The position numbers and the translations under genes were made by a program. From assembly GCA_001603275.1 (NCBI GenBank), contig LUYM01000007.1, positions 1-52,262 on the forward strand: a stretch of 52,262 bases of DNA, read 5' to 3'. Within the stretch, counting starts at the first letter, position 1; each line of letters starts with the position of its first letter. Shown one piece after another: positions 16,172 through 25,767 of the stretch. The notes under the pieces were generated by a model that was not told where the DNA came from, made no database searches, and saw only the letters and a list, made by a program, of their open reading frames with translations. Source of the DNA: Actinomycetales bacterium Actino_02 (GTDB lineage: Bacteria; Actinomycetota; Actinomycetes; Propionibacteriales; Propionibacteriaceae).

Positions 16172-17569
16172 TCAGCCGACCTGTCCGACAACGCTGAGTT
16201 GCGGACGCTCCGGATCGGCCTTCTTGCGCAGCCCCAACACCGACAGCGCATTCGCCACGGTGGTCACTTCGACAGCGCGCAGTGCGCCCACTCGTCCGCC
16301 GCAGCCCGGTGGCACCAGCGCCACCTGAAAACCGAGCCGAGCCGCCTCGGCCAGTCGGCGCTCGATGCCCGGCACCCGGCGCAACTCGCCGGACAGCCCG
16401 ATCTCGCCGATGGCGATCACCGGCCGGGCGAAGGACTGATCGCTGGCTGCCGAAGCCACCGCGATCGCCGCAGCCAGATCGGAGGCCGGATCGCTCAGCC
16501 GGGCGCCACCGACTGTGGAGACGTAGACCTCCTTGTTGTGCAGCTTCACTCCGGCCCGGCGCTGCAGGACGGCGAGCAGCATGGCGACTCGTCCGGACTC
16601 GACGCCGTGGGTGACTCGGCGCGGCACCGGGGCGGCACTGGGTGCCACTAGGGCCTGAATCTCGGTGAGCAGTGGACGCCGCCCGGCCAGCGAAATGCTC
16701 AGACAGGTGCCCGGGGCCGGCTCGGCATGTAGCGCCGTGAACAACCCGCTCGGATCGGGCACCTCGCGAATGCCGTCCTCGACCAGCTCGAAGCAGCCCA
16801 CCTCGTCAGCCGGGCCGAACCGGTTCTTCGCCGCGCGTAGCAGCCGAAGACTGCTGTGCTGCTCGCCTTCGAAGTTCAACACGACATCGACCAGGTGCTC
16901 CAGGGTGCGGGGGCCGGCCACGGTGCCTTCCTTGGTGACGTGGCCGATCAGCAGCACCGGCATGGCCCGCTGCTTGGCCACTCGGACCAGAGCGGCGGTC
17001 ACCTCCTTCACCTGGGCGACCCCGCCCGGCGTGGTGTCCACTCCCGGCACCTGGACGGTCTGCACTGAGTCGAGCACCAGCAGTTGTGGGGAGAGCTCCT
17101 CGATGTGGCCCAGGATCGCCCCCAGGTCGTTCTCGGCAGCCAGATAGAGCTCGTCCACCACGGCATGAGTGCGCTCGGCCCGCAGCCGCACCTGGGCTGC
17201 GGATTCTTCAGCGCTGGCGTACAGGGTGCGCCGACCGGCTCGGGCCCAGCGGCTGGCTACCTCGAGTAGCAGCGTGGACTTGCCGACTCCAGGCTCACCG
17301 GCCAGCAGCACCACCGAGCCGGGGGTGATCCCGCCGCCGAGCACCCGATCGAGTTCGCCTACTCCGGAGCCGACCGAGGTGGCAGCAGCCAGCGAGACTT
17401 CAGTGATCGGTTGGGCCGGGTTGGTCGGTGTGGTGGCCCGAGATGTCGCAGCGGCAGCCACCTCGGCGATGCTGCCCCAGGCCTGGCACTGCGGGCAGCG
17501 GCCCAACCACTTGGGCGTACGCCAGCCACACTCGCTGCACTGATGGGATTGCGGGACGGTCTTGGCCAT
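16172..17569 (-). CDS. radA: DNA repair protein RadA
   Basis: This 465-residue protein is a RecA-like motor that drives branch migration during recombinational repair. The N-terminal zinc finger is C11-x2-C14...C25-x2-C28, Walker A is GEPGVGKST, and the RadA-specific KNRFG motif follows in the RecA core. The C-terminal part (GGARLSDPASDLAAAIAVASA, IGEIGLSGELRRVP) is the Lon-protease-like domain. Length is normal. The ATG at 17569 is preceded by TAGCTT (complement of 17576-17581) at six bases, so the message is probably leaderless. Confidence 0.97.
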   Translation of the reverse strand: MAKTVPQSHQCSECGWRTPKWLGRCPQCQAWGSIAEVAAAATSRATTPTNPAQPITEVSLAAATSVGSGVGELDRVLGGGITPGSVVLLAGEPGVGKSTLLLEVASRWARAGRRTLYASAEESAAQVRLRAERTHAVVDELYLAAENDLGAILGHIEELSPQLLVLDSVQTVQVPGVDTTPGGVAQVKEVTAALVRVAKQRAMPVLLIGHVTKEGTVAGPRTLEHLVDVVLNFEGEQHSSLRLLRAAKNRFGPADEVGCFELVEDGIREVPDPSGLFTALHAEPAPGTCLSISLAGRRPLLTEIQALVAPSAAPVPRRVTHGVESGRVAMLLAVLQRRAGVKLHNKEVYVSTVGGARLSDPASDLAAAIAVASAASDQSFARPVIAIGEIGLSGELRRVPGIERRLAEAARLGFQVALVPPGCGGRVGALRAVEVTTVANALSVLGLRKKADPERPQLSVVGQVG

Positions 17570-17617
17570 ACCCGAAAGCTACGGCCCGGCTCTGACAGAA
17601 CCGGACCGGGGGAACAG

Positions 17618-18253
17618 CTAGATCTTGACCTTGCCGTTCGGGGTCTGGAAGGTGGCCGACAGGATTCCCGGCTGGCCGTACTCGGAGCTGAACTTGATCC
17701 GGACACCATCGACGACCTCGCCGATCTCGGTGCCGAGCCAGTCCTCAACTCGGGAGCGGGTGCCGGCGATCTCGATCCGGTCCAGCTTGATCTCGCCGTG
17801 CAGGGCGCTGGGCAGCAGCTCCGGCTCCGAGGTCCACTTGATGAAGTAGGGCAGCTGCGGGTCGGCGATCAGGCCCTTGATCCCGATCTGCTCCCACTCC
17901 AGCAGGCGTCCGTCCGGGAAGTGCCGAGAGCCACGGACGGACTGGCGATCCAGGCGCTGTTCGTAGGGGCTCAGATCGTCCACCGAGATTACCCAGCCGA
18001 GCCATCCGCCGCCCATCTCCGAACGCGCCCGGACGGCCTGGCCGAACGGCGCCTTCTCGGCTGCCGGGTGCTCCAGGACCTCGACAACTTCGAGGTACCG
18101 GTCGTCGGCGAGCGGAAGGATGTGGCTGCGGGTGCCGAAGCGAGGGTGGAAACCGCCGTCGCGGAACCGAGCACCGAGCAAGTCGCCGAGGCGCTCGGCT
18201 TCGGCTTTCAAGCCGGCGGGGCCAGCGGCGAAGGTCAGATGATCGACACGCAT
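17618..18253 (-). CDS. Glyoxalase-like (VOC) domain protein
   Basis: This 211-residue protein starts MRVDHLTFAAGPAGL and has the beta-alpha-beta-beta-beta pattern of the vicinal oxygen chelate fold. Segments GTRSHILPLADDRYLEVVEVLEHP and GWLGWVISVDDL are typical of glyoxalase-like domains found as stand-alone actinobacterial proteins. The ligand is unknown, and the metal-binding set cannot be confirmed by eye. The ATG at 18253 is chosen; the frame is open 41 codons further upstream into the promoter region of the divergent isomerase gene, which argues against a longer form. Confidence 0.82.
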   Translation of the reverse strand: MRVDHLTFAAGPAGLKAEAERLGDLLGARFRDGGFHPRFGTRSHILPLADDRYLEVVEVLEHPAAEKAPFGQAVRARSEMGGGWLGWVISVDDLSPYEQRLDRQSVRGSRHFPDGRLLEWEQIGIKGLIADPQLPYFIKWTSEPELLPSALHGEIKLDRIEIAGTRSRVEDWLGTEIGEVVDGVRIKFSSEYGQPGILSATFQTPNGKVKI

Positions 18254-18339
18254 AGGGCCATTCTGGCTGTCAAGGGGGCTGGACGCGAAATCGGCCCGAT
18301 CTGCGGTCGTCCGCACAGGACCTGCAAATGCGCCTCGCC

Positions 18340-18351
18340 TACCATGGACGG
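18340..18351 (+). promoter_or_regulatory. -10 element for a leaderless isomerase gene
   Basis: TACCAT (18340-18345) ends six bases before the GTG at 18352. This decides the start over an in-frame ATG at 18328. Confidence 0.5.
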
Positions 18352-19161
18352 GTGGCTGAACCCGTGGACAATGCATCGCCGGTGGTGCTGTCCACCTCCT
18401 CGGTCTTTCCGGAATCGACGTCCTCGGCTTTCGCCCTGGCCCGGCAGCTTGGCTACGACGGCATCGAGGTGATGGTCGGCACCGACAGCGTCTCGGCCGA
18501 CGTCGACCAGGTCGCCGACCTGTCCGCCTACCATGAGGTGCCGGTGCTGGCCATCCATGCGCCCACCCTGCTGCTGACTCAGCGCACCTGGGGGATCGAC
18601 CCGTGGGAGAAGTTGGAGCGCTCGGCGATGGCCGCGAACCGGCTGGGGGCCTCGGTGGTGGTCGTCCATCCGCCGTTTCGCTGGCAGCGGGGCTACGCCC
18701 AGGACTTCACCGCCGGCATTCGTCGCCTCACCCAGAGCACGGGGATCCGGTTCGCGGTGGAGAACATGTATCCGTGGCGAGGGCCCGGTGGCGGCGAGCT
18801 GCGGGCCTACGCGCCCAGTTGGGATTGCGCCCAGCTCGACTGCGACCACCTCACCTTGGACCTTTCCCACGCCGCGACGGCGCGGCTGTCATCGCTGGAC
18901 CTGGTCCGCGACTGGGGTGAGCGGCTCGCCCACGTCCATCTGACCGACGGCACGCACAGCTCGGCCGATGAGCACCTGATGCCCGGTGACGGCGACCAGG
19001 CGCCGGCCCGGGTGCTCGCCGAGTTGGTCAATACCGGTTATCGCGGGCAGATTGTGCTGGAGGTCGGCACTCGCGGCATGAGCCGGACGGAACGTCGCGA
19101 CGCGCTGGCCGGCTGCCTGGCTTTCGCCCGGCAGGGACTGAGTCGAGAGGGACAACGATGA
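18352..19161 (+). CDS. Sugar phosphate isomerase/epimerase family (xylose isomerase-like TIM barrel)
   Basis: This 269-residue AP-endonuclease-2/xylose-isomerase-like barrel shows its metal ligands in order: IHAP, VVHPPF, VENMYPW, LDLSHA, HVHLTDG and LEVGTRG. It probably isomerises or epimerises a sugar or hydroxy acid, but endonuclease-like or other lyase activity is possible in this fold. It overlaps the following membrane-protein gene by four bases (ATGA), so the two are co-translated; no functional link between them is obvious. Confidence 0.85.
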   Translation: MAEPVDNASPVVLSTSSVFPESTSSAFALARQLGYDGIEVMVGTDSVSADVDQVADLSAYHEVPVLAIHAPTLLLTQRTWGIDPWEKLERSAMAANRLGASVVVVHPPFRWQRGYAQDFTAGIRRLTQSTGIRFAVENMYPWRGPGGGELRAYAPSWDCAQLDCDHLTLDLSHAATARLSSLDLVRDWGERLAHVHLTDGTHSSADEHLMPGDGDQAPARVLAELVNTGYRGQIVLEVGTRGMSRTERRDALAGCLAFARQGLSREGQR

Positions 19162-19937
19162 GCGAGGCTCCGCTGAGCGCCGTGGCCGTCGAGGAGCGTC
19201 CGCGGTTTCGTCCGGGCTGGGAGCTGCTGCTGGTACTCGGCATCTCCCTGGGCCAGTCGGCCGTGTACTCCGCTCTCTCTCTGGCCGACAAGCTCACCCG
19301 CGGCACGCCGCTGAACCAGCAGACCACCACGATCACCTCGTCGGTGGCTGCCGAGCGTCCCTGGCTGGACCTGTCCTACCAGATCGCCAATCTGGTGTTT
19401 CCGCTGGTCCCGGCGATCTTGGCGCTGTATCTACTGCGGCTGACCGCTGATCGGCGCCGGATCGGCTTCGACCTGCGCCGTCCCTGGTTCGACTTCGGCT
19501 GGGGCTGGGCGCTGACCGCCGGGATCGGGATTCCGGGCCTGGCGCTGTACTTCACCGCACGGGCGATCGGCATCAACACCAATGTGGCCCCGGCCAACCT
19601 GGCCGCGAACTGGTGGACGATCCCGGTCCTGGTCGGCGTGGCCCTGATGAACGGCGTCCTCGAGGAAGTCGTGATGATCGGCTTCTGGTACACCCGCACC
19701 ACGCAACTCAACTGGCCGCTGTGGACGATCGTGCTCGGCTCGGCGCTGGTCCGCGGCAGCTACCACCTGTATCAGGGCTTCGGCGGGTTCATCGGCAATG
19801 TGGTGATGGGTGCGGTCTTCGGCCTTGTCTATCTGAAGACGAAGCGAATCGGGCCGTTGGTGGTCGCTCACGTGATCTTGGACCTGTTTTCTTTCGTCGG
19901 CTACTCGCTGATCGCCCCGTACGTTTCCTGGCTGTAG
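19158..19937 (+). CDS. CPBP-family intramembrane protein (possible protease)
   Basis: This 259-residue protein has about seven or eight hydrophobic segments. The CPBP/CAAX-protease motifs appear as LEEVVMIGFWYTR (motif 1), RGSYHLYQG (motif 2 His) and HVILDLFSF (motif 3 His/Asp). Motif 1 normally reads EExxxR; here the Arg position is Ile, although an Arg follows six residues later. Family members are intramembrane metalloproteases or bacteriocin-immunity proteins. The ATG overlaps the isomerase stop. A 300-bp repeat-bearing gap follows. Confidence 0.82.
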   Translation: MSEAPLSAVAVEERPRFRPGWELLLVLGISLGQSAVYSALSLADKLTRGTPLNQQTTTITSSVAAERPWLDLSYQIANLVFPLVPAILALYLLRLTADRRRIGFDLRRPWFDFGWGWALTAGIGIPGLALYFTARAIGINTNVAPANLAANWWTIPVLVGVALMNGVLEEVVMIGFWYTRTTQLNWPLWTIVLGSALVRGSYHLYQGFGGFIGNVVMGAVFGLVYLKTKRIGPLVVAHVILDLFSFVGYSLIAPYVSWL

Positions 19938-19998
19938 TCGGCGCTGCCCAAGGCCTGGCGAGGGGCTGTCTCGGCTCTTCACGCACCGCGGCTGGAGG

Positions 19999-20168
19999 TC
20001 AAACCCGATTTCGGTCCCGATCTGCGGGGCTCGGCGGGGACGTCCGTGGTCAAACCTGGTTTTGGTACCCGATCCGGCGATTCGCAGACCTCTATTGGGT
20101 ACCAAAACCGGGTTCGAGCGAGAGCAGCTCATCAGACAGGCCCAGATTGGGACCAAACTCGGGTTTGA
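19999..20168. repeat. Nested inverted-repeat element, copy 1 (four arms, ~170 bp)
   Basis: Four ~21-bp arms lie at 19999-20018, 20050-20070, 20097-20117 and 20149-20168. The first two read TCAAACC...GGT(A)CCC and the last two read the reverse complement. The inner pair shares GGTACCC/GGGTACC and closes a 26-base loop. The outer pair instead shares GGTCCCxATCTG/CAGATxGGGACC. The gaps between outer and inner arms are 31 bases on each side. Inner arms carry their own palindrome AAACCnGGTTT. The element fills most of the 300-bp gap 19938-20237 between the CPBP and DUF2500 genes, where no gene is seen. A second element with the same geometry lies at 38767-38939. Confidence 0.85.
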
Positions 20169-20237
20169 GCTGGCGGGGGCACCCATTGCACCGCAAAGGC
20201 AGCACCTTCCGGCTTGCTTGCTGGCTAGGCTGCGGTC

Positions 20238-20681
20238 ATGGATATGGGAATGGGCGGCTTCGACTCGGGCTTCGCCATGATGCAGGGCATCTTCTTTCTG
20301 TTCTTCATCGTCGTGGCCGCGCTGATCATCTTCTCCATCGTGAAGTCGGTCGGCCAGAAGGTGAAGAACGCCCAGTCGCCGGAGGTGAGCGCTGTCGCCG
20401 AAATCCGGGACAAGCGGATCGAGACCAGCGGCGGCGGGACGTCCATGATCGGCACCGGCATGGCTGGCAGCCCTGACGGCATCGGCATCGGCACCGGCTT
20501 CACGACGACGAACAACCCGATCCATCAGCAGCACTACGTCACCTTCGAACAATCGGACGGGACCCGCTTCGAACTCGAGGTGCCGGCCAGCGAGTACGGC
20601 CTGCTGATGGTCGGCGATCGCGGCACCGTGTCGATGAAGGGCACCCAGTACTTAGGTTTCTCCAGAGAAATCCTTCGCTGA
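20238..20681 (+). CDS. DUF2500 family membrane protein
   Basis: This 147-residue protein begins with a Met/Gly-rich leader and one transmembrane helix (about 16-38, GIFFLFFIVVAALIIFSIV). A soluble domain ends HYVTFEQSDGTRFELEVPASEYGL...GDRGTVSMKGTQYLGF, the pattern of DUF2500. The function is unknown; the domain is a small beta fold facing one side of the membrane. TAGGCT (20226-20231) sits six bases before the ATG, so the message is probably leaderless. Confidence 0.85.
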   Translation: MDMGMGGFDSGFAMMQGIFFLFFIVVAALIIFSIVKSVGQKVKNAQSPEVSAVAEIRDKRIETSGGGTSMIGTGMAGSPDGIGIGTGFTTTNNPIHQQHYVTFEQSDGTRFELEVPASEYGLLMVGDRGTVSMKGTQYLGFSREILR

Positions 20682-22558
<1,877 letters not shown>

Positions 22559-22583
22559 TCGTCCCGGCCGCCGAGGAGCTGCC

Positions 22584-23330
22584 ATGACCCAGGCGACGCC
22601 GTTCTGGCTGACCGTCTTCGCCGACTTTCCGTCGCCCGAGTTCGAGGCCGGGGTCGAGTTCTGGCGGGCTGCCACCGGGCATCGGCTGTCGTCGCGCCGT
22701 GGCCAGTTCGATGAGTTCGCCAGCCTGCTGCCTCCTACCGGAGACGAGTACCTGCGGGTGCAGCGGCTCGGTGACGGCCCGACCCGAGTTCATTTGGATC
22801 TGCACGTGGCGGATCCGTGGACGGCCGCCGAAACCGCCGAGGCGCTGGGCGCTGAGCTGCTGGCCGACTTCGGCCACGGCTATCTGGTGATGCGCTCCCC
22901 GGCCGACCAGGTGTTTTGCCTGGTCACCCAGTCGCTGGGTGCGGTGCCGGAGCCGATGGACTGGCCTGAGGGCCATTTCAGCCGGGTCACCGAGGTCTGC
23001 CTGGACGTCCCGGCAGTGCACTATCCGGCCGAAGTGACGTTCTGGAAGTCGCTGCTGGGCGGGGAGTGGGTGGCACGTGGCGGCGACGATCCGCTGGTTC
23101 GCCGTGCAGCCGGCGACTGGGCGCTCGGCCTGCTGCTGCAGCCGGCCGTCATCGCCACCGAAGCGTCCGGACATCTGCACGTGAGCACCGACGATCGCAG
23201 CGCCGAAGTCGAGCGGCTGACCGCGCTCGGCGCCAGAGCCCGGGCCACCCGCAGTGGCTGGACCGTGATGGAGGCGCCTGGCGGGCTGAGCCTGTGCGTC
23301 CTGGATCTGGGCGACGGCCGCACCCCGTGA
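22584..23330 (+). CDS. VOC (glyoxalase/bleomycin-resistance-like) two-module protein
   Basis: This 248-residue protein has two VOC modules (about 1-118 and 125-246). The first begins FWLTVFADFPSPEFEAGVEFWRAATGH and includes RVHLDLHVADPWTAAE. The second begins FSRVTEVCLDVPA and includes GHLHVSTDD. The pattern is typical of dioxygenase/lyase-like or ligand-binding members. The substrate is unknown. GAGGAGC precedes the ATG by about six bases. Its stop overlaps the next start by GTGA. Confidence 0.82.
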   Translation: MTQATPFWLTVFADFPSPEFEAGVEFWRAATGHRLSSRRGQFDEFASLLPPTGDEYLRVQRLGDGPTRVHLDLHVADPWTAAETAEALGAELLADFGHGYLVMRSPADQVFCLVTQSLGAVPEPMDWPEGHFSRVTEVCLDVPAVHYPAEVTFWKSLLGGEWVARGGDDPLVRRAAGDWALGLLLQPAVIATEASGHLHVSTDDRSAEVERLTALGARARATRSGWTVMEAPGGLSLCVLDLGDGRTP

Positions 23331-24193
23331 GCGGGCCGGTCGGCTGGTTCGTCGGGCTGGCCACCCTCGACGTCGTCCAGCGGGTGGACGGCTTCCCCAC
23401 GCCAAATCAGAAGGTCGTGGCCACCGACACCTGGCTGGCCGCCGGCGGCCCGGCCACCAATGCCGCCATCGCCTTCGCCGCGCTGGGTGGGCGCCCGGTG
23501 CTGTGGACCGCGCTCGGTGTCGGCAGTGCCGCGGACGTGGTCCGCGCCGACCTGGTCGGTGCCGGAGTCGAGCTGATCGACGCGGCCCCGCCGGGCTTCG
23601 AGCTGGCGGCGTCCTCGGTGCTGGTGGATGCCGCCACGGGGGAGCGGATCGTGGTCTCGGGCTCGGCGGATCGGCCGGACTTCCCGGCCGTGACCGTCCC
23701 TGACCTGGGTGATGCTCAGGTGCTGTTGGTCGACGGCCACCACCCGCCGCTGGCGCTGCCGGCAGCTCGAGCCGCAGCCACCCGGAGGCTGCCGATCGTG
23801 GTCGACGCCGGCTCCCACAAACCGGTCTTCAATGAGCTTTTTCCGCTGGCCAGTGACGTGTTGTGCTCGGCGGACTACGTCCACCCAACCGGCGTGGAGG
23901 CGTCCGCACTGCTCGAGTTCGGCCCGCAGCTGGTCGCGGTCAGCCATGGGTCCCAGCCGCTGCAGTGGTGGACGGCCACCGGTGCCGGCCAGGTCGTCCC
24001 AGAACCGGTCGAGGCCACAGACACCCTCGGTGCCGGCGACGTCCTGCACGGTGCCTACGCCTACGCGCTGGCCACCGGAATGCCGCGTCGGGCGGGGCTG
24101 GAGTTCGCGGTCTCGGCGGCCACCAGGCGGGTATCGACCGCCGGTCCATTCGCCTGGCGGGCTGCGTTGGCCGGCCTGGCGAATGGCGGCTGA
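23327..24193 (+). CDS. PfkB-family carbohydrate kinase
   Basis: This 288-residue ribokinase-fold protein has a GG motif near the N-terminus (AAGGPATNAAIAFAALGG) and the catalytic signature DTLGAGDVLHGAYAYAL near the C-terminus, in which the Asp acts as base. Family members phosphorylate ribose, fructose, nucleosides or related alcohols; the substrate is not evident. The GTG at 23327 overlaps the preceding stop by four bases and starts the first strand (VGWFVGLATLDVVQRVD). The frame is open 87 codons upstream only because it shadows the VOC gene. Confidence 0.88.
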   Translation: MSGPVGWFVGLATLDVVQRVDGFPTPNQKVVATDTWLAAGGPATNAAIAFAALGGRPVLWTALGVGSAADVVRADLVGAGVELIDAAPPGFELAASSVLVDAATGERIVVSGSADRPDFPAVTVPDLGDAQVLLVDGHHPPLALPAARAAATRRLPIVVDAGSHKPVFNELFPLASDVLCSADYVHPTGVEASALLEFGPQLVAVSHGSQPLQWWTATGAGQVVPEPVEATDTLGAGDVLHGAYAYALATGMPRRAGLEFAVSAATRRVSTAGPFAWRAALAGLANGG

Positions 24194-24280
24194 GCCGGCC
24201 TCGGCGGCCTCGTCGATCATCGTTGGCTGATCGTGGTCAGATCTTCATGCGAACCCCTCCACGCCGGCCGGGCCAAGCAC

Positions 24281-24322
24281 TATGGTTGGTCGATCGGCTC
24301 CGACCCGGGGGCCGCGGGAGGA
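24281..24322 (+). promoter_or_regulatory. Candidate -10 and ribosome-binding site of the BldC-like gene
   Basis: TATGGT (24281-24286) is a plausible -10, and GGGAGGA (24316-24322) is a strong Shine-Dalgarno about nine bases before the ATG at 24332. This rules out the longer frame starting at 24233. Confidence 0.45.
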
Positions 24323-24331
24323 AGCATCGCG

Positions 24332-24535
24332 ATGAACGACCAGGTCACCCCGCTTGGAACCGTGAAGTTTCTCAAGGTGTCCGAGGTCGCAACCGCGTTG
24401 CGGGTGTCGCGAATGTCGGTCTACCGGCTCATTCACTCCGGCGATCTGGAGGCGGTGCGGTTCGGCCGCAACTTCCGGGTGCCGCAGCCGGCGATGGACG
24501 CCTACCTGCGGGGCGCCTACTACAACGCCAGCTGA
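24332..24535 (+). CDS. BldC-like helix-turn-helix DNA-binding protein
   Basis: This 67-residue protein is a single MerR-like winged helix: FLKVSEVATALRVSRMSVYRL followed by IHSGDLEAVRFGRNFRVPQPAMDAYL. It matches the small BldC/excisionase group; BldC controls development in Streptomyces by cooperative binding to direct repeats. Here it stands directly before the bS22 gene, an arrangement common in actinobacteria. An excisionase role is unlikely because no integrase is nearby. Confidence 0.88.
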   Translation: MNDQVTPLGTVKFLKVSEVATALRVSRMSVYRLIHSGDLEAVRFGRNFRVPQPAMDAYLRGAYYNAS

Positions 24536-24560
24536 TTTCGCTGTCCAGGCACAACCCCGG

Positions 24561-24566
24561 TAAGAT
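24561..24566 (+). promoter_or_regulatory. Candidate -10 upstream of the bS22 gene
   Basis: TAAGAT at 24561-24566 fits TANNNT. Transcription would start near 24573 and give a leader of about 100 nt with GAGAGG (24659-24664) before the GTG at 24672. Confidence 0.45.
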
Positions 24567-24671
24567 CGCTGTGCTCTGGCTGGAGTGTCCAGTCGTCTGC
24601 CCGTGGGTTGCCCGTCAACCCGCATCGATAACTTTCCGGTATTTCCAGCCGGTTTGCTGAGAGGTCTGCCA

Positions 24672-24773
24672 GTGGGTTCGGTCATCAAGAAGCGTCGCAA
24701 GCGGATGGCGAAGAAGAAGCACCGCAAGCTGCTCAAGAAGACGCGCATTCAGCGCCGCCGCGCCGGCAAGTAG
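24672..24773 (+). CDS. bS22-type ribosomal protein (AURKAIP1/COX24 domain)
   Basis: This 33-residue, extremely basic protein ([20 protein letters not shown]...) matches the tiny AURKAIP1/COX24-domain protein that binds near the decoding centre of the actinobacterial 30S subunit and is called bS22 in mycobacteria. Its length equals the known form. The GTG at 24672 after GAGAGG is chosen; a frame extending to 24585 adds 29 residues unlike the family. A hairpin follows the stop immediately. Confidence 0.88.
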   Translation: MGSVIKKRRKRMAKKKHRKLLKKTRIQRRRAGK

Positions 24774-25082
24774 TTGCCGTTCGCCCGAGCGGCACTGATC
24801 AGCCGAGCCCGGGAATGCTGTCATCCATGACGGTTGTCGCCTCCGTTCGAGGCAGCAACCGTCATGTGCGCTGCCCGCGCATGGTGGCCGAGTCGCTCAC
24901 TCTGCGGCGGCCCGTGGCCGGGCAGCCGTGGTAACGATCGGCGGTTTCGCCGGCCGAGGCGTGGTGCCGTCGCGTGAGCCGTCCGCGACGATGGGGTGCC
25001 CATCTATGTGGTGGCGCGGGCCAGCGGCGTCCCAGCCGGGTGCGCTGCGTATTGTGGGGGCACGAGCGAGCAAGGAGACGCG
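24774..25082. other. 309-bp intergenic region with two hairpins
   Basis: The first hairpin, GCCGTTC (24776-24782) with GAGCGGC (24787-24793), follows the bS22 stop and is a likely terminator. The second is large: CATGACGGTTG (24826-24836) pairs perfectly with CAACCGTCATG (24856-24866), and GCCTC/GAGGC pair inside the loop. A short reading frame (ATG 24828) runs through it but looks fortuitous. The remaining ~200 bases show no clear feature except AAGGAG just before the phosphatase gene. Confidence 0.6.
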
Positions 25083-25724
25083 ATGAACGTCGTCCATCTG
25101 GTCCGGCACGGCCAGGTACACAACCCCGAAGGCATCCTCTACGGACGCCTGCCCGGCTATGGCCTGTCCGCACTCGGCCAGCAGATGGCTCAGCGCTTGG
25201 GCGAGTACTTTGCGGACGCGCCGCTGGTGCATCTGGTCAGCTCGCCGCTGCAGCGGGCTCAGGAGACGATGGCCCCGATCGCGGCCGGGCATCCCGAACT
25301 GTCGGTGACTCTCGACGAGCGGGTGATCGAGGCGGCCAACATCTTCGAAGGCCGCTCGTTCGGCCGCTACAACCAGCGGCTGCTGCGTCCGTCCAGCCTG
25401 TGGCAGCTGCGCAATCCGCTACGGCCCAGCTGGGGGGAGCCCTACCAGCAGATTCTGGCCCGGATGCGGACGGCGCTGCTCGACGCAGCCGGCCATGCCG
25501 TGGAAGGGGAGGCGCTGATCGTCTCCCACGAACTGCCGATCTGGATGGCCCGCAGCTGGGCCGAAGGGTGGCCGTTGGTGCACGATCCGCGCAAGCGGCA
25601 GGCCCGGCTGGCCAGCGTGACCACCTTCACTTTCGAGGGTGACCAGCTCACCGGCGTCCGCTACGCCGAACCGGCTGGAGACCTGGTGCCGCCGAAGAAG
25701 CGGCGGTTCCGTCCGGGCGCCTGA
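25083..25724 (+). CDS. Histidine phosphatase family protein
   Basis: This 213-residue protein has the phosphoglycerate-mutase-like fold. The N-terminal catalytic motif is VHLVRHGQV (about 4-12), followed by SSPLQRAQETMAP, and the second active-site His lies in IVSHELPIWM. The arrangement suits a general phosphatase rather than a true mutase; the substrate is unknown. The ATG at 25083 follows AAGGAG by six bases. It points the same way as the GH3 lipoprotein gene 43 bases downstream. Confidence 0.9.
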   Translation: MNVVHLVRHGQVHNPEGILYGRLPGYGLSALGQQMAQRLGEYFADAPLVHLVSSPLQRAQETMAPIAAGHPELSVTLDERVIEAANIFEGRSFGRYNQRLLRPSSLWQLRNPLRPSWGEPYQQILARMRTALLDAAGHAVEGEALIVSHELPIWMARSWAEGWPLVHDPRKRQARLASVTTFTFEGDQLTGVRYAEPAGDLVPPKKRRFRPGA

Positions 25725-25767
25725 GCGTCGGCTTGTGAGTGACCTGCGCAGGGCGGAGAGTGGCCTG

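Noticed and set aside
19999-20168. Nested repeat as a CRISPR array
   Set aside because: Arms alternate in orientation, only four are present, and spacers are not unique 30-40-bp inserts between direct repeats.
24332-24535. BldC-like gene as a prophage excisionase
   Set aside because: No integrase, attachment-site repeat or phage gene is nearby, and the bS22 neighbour fits the chromosomal BldC-type context.
24828-24935. Short frame starting inside the large hairpin after bS22
   Set aside because: The start lies in the stem, there is no ribosome site, and the product is short and basic with no recognisable pattern.
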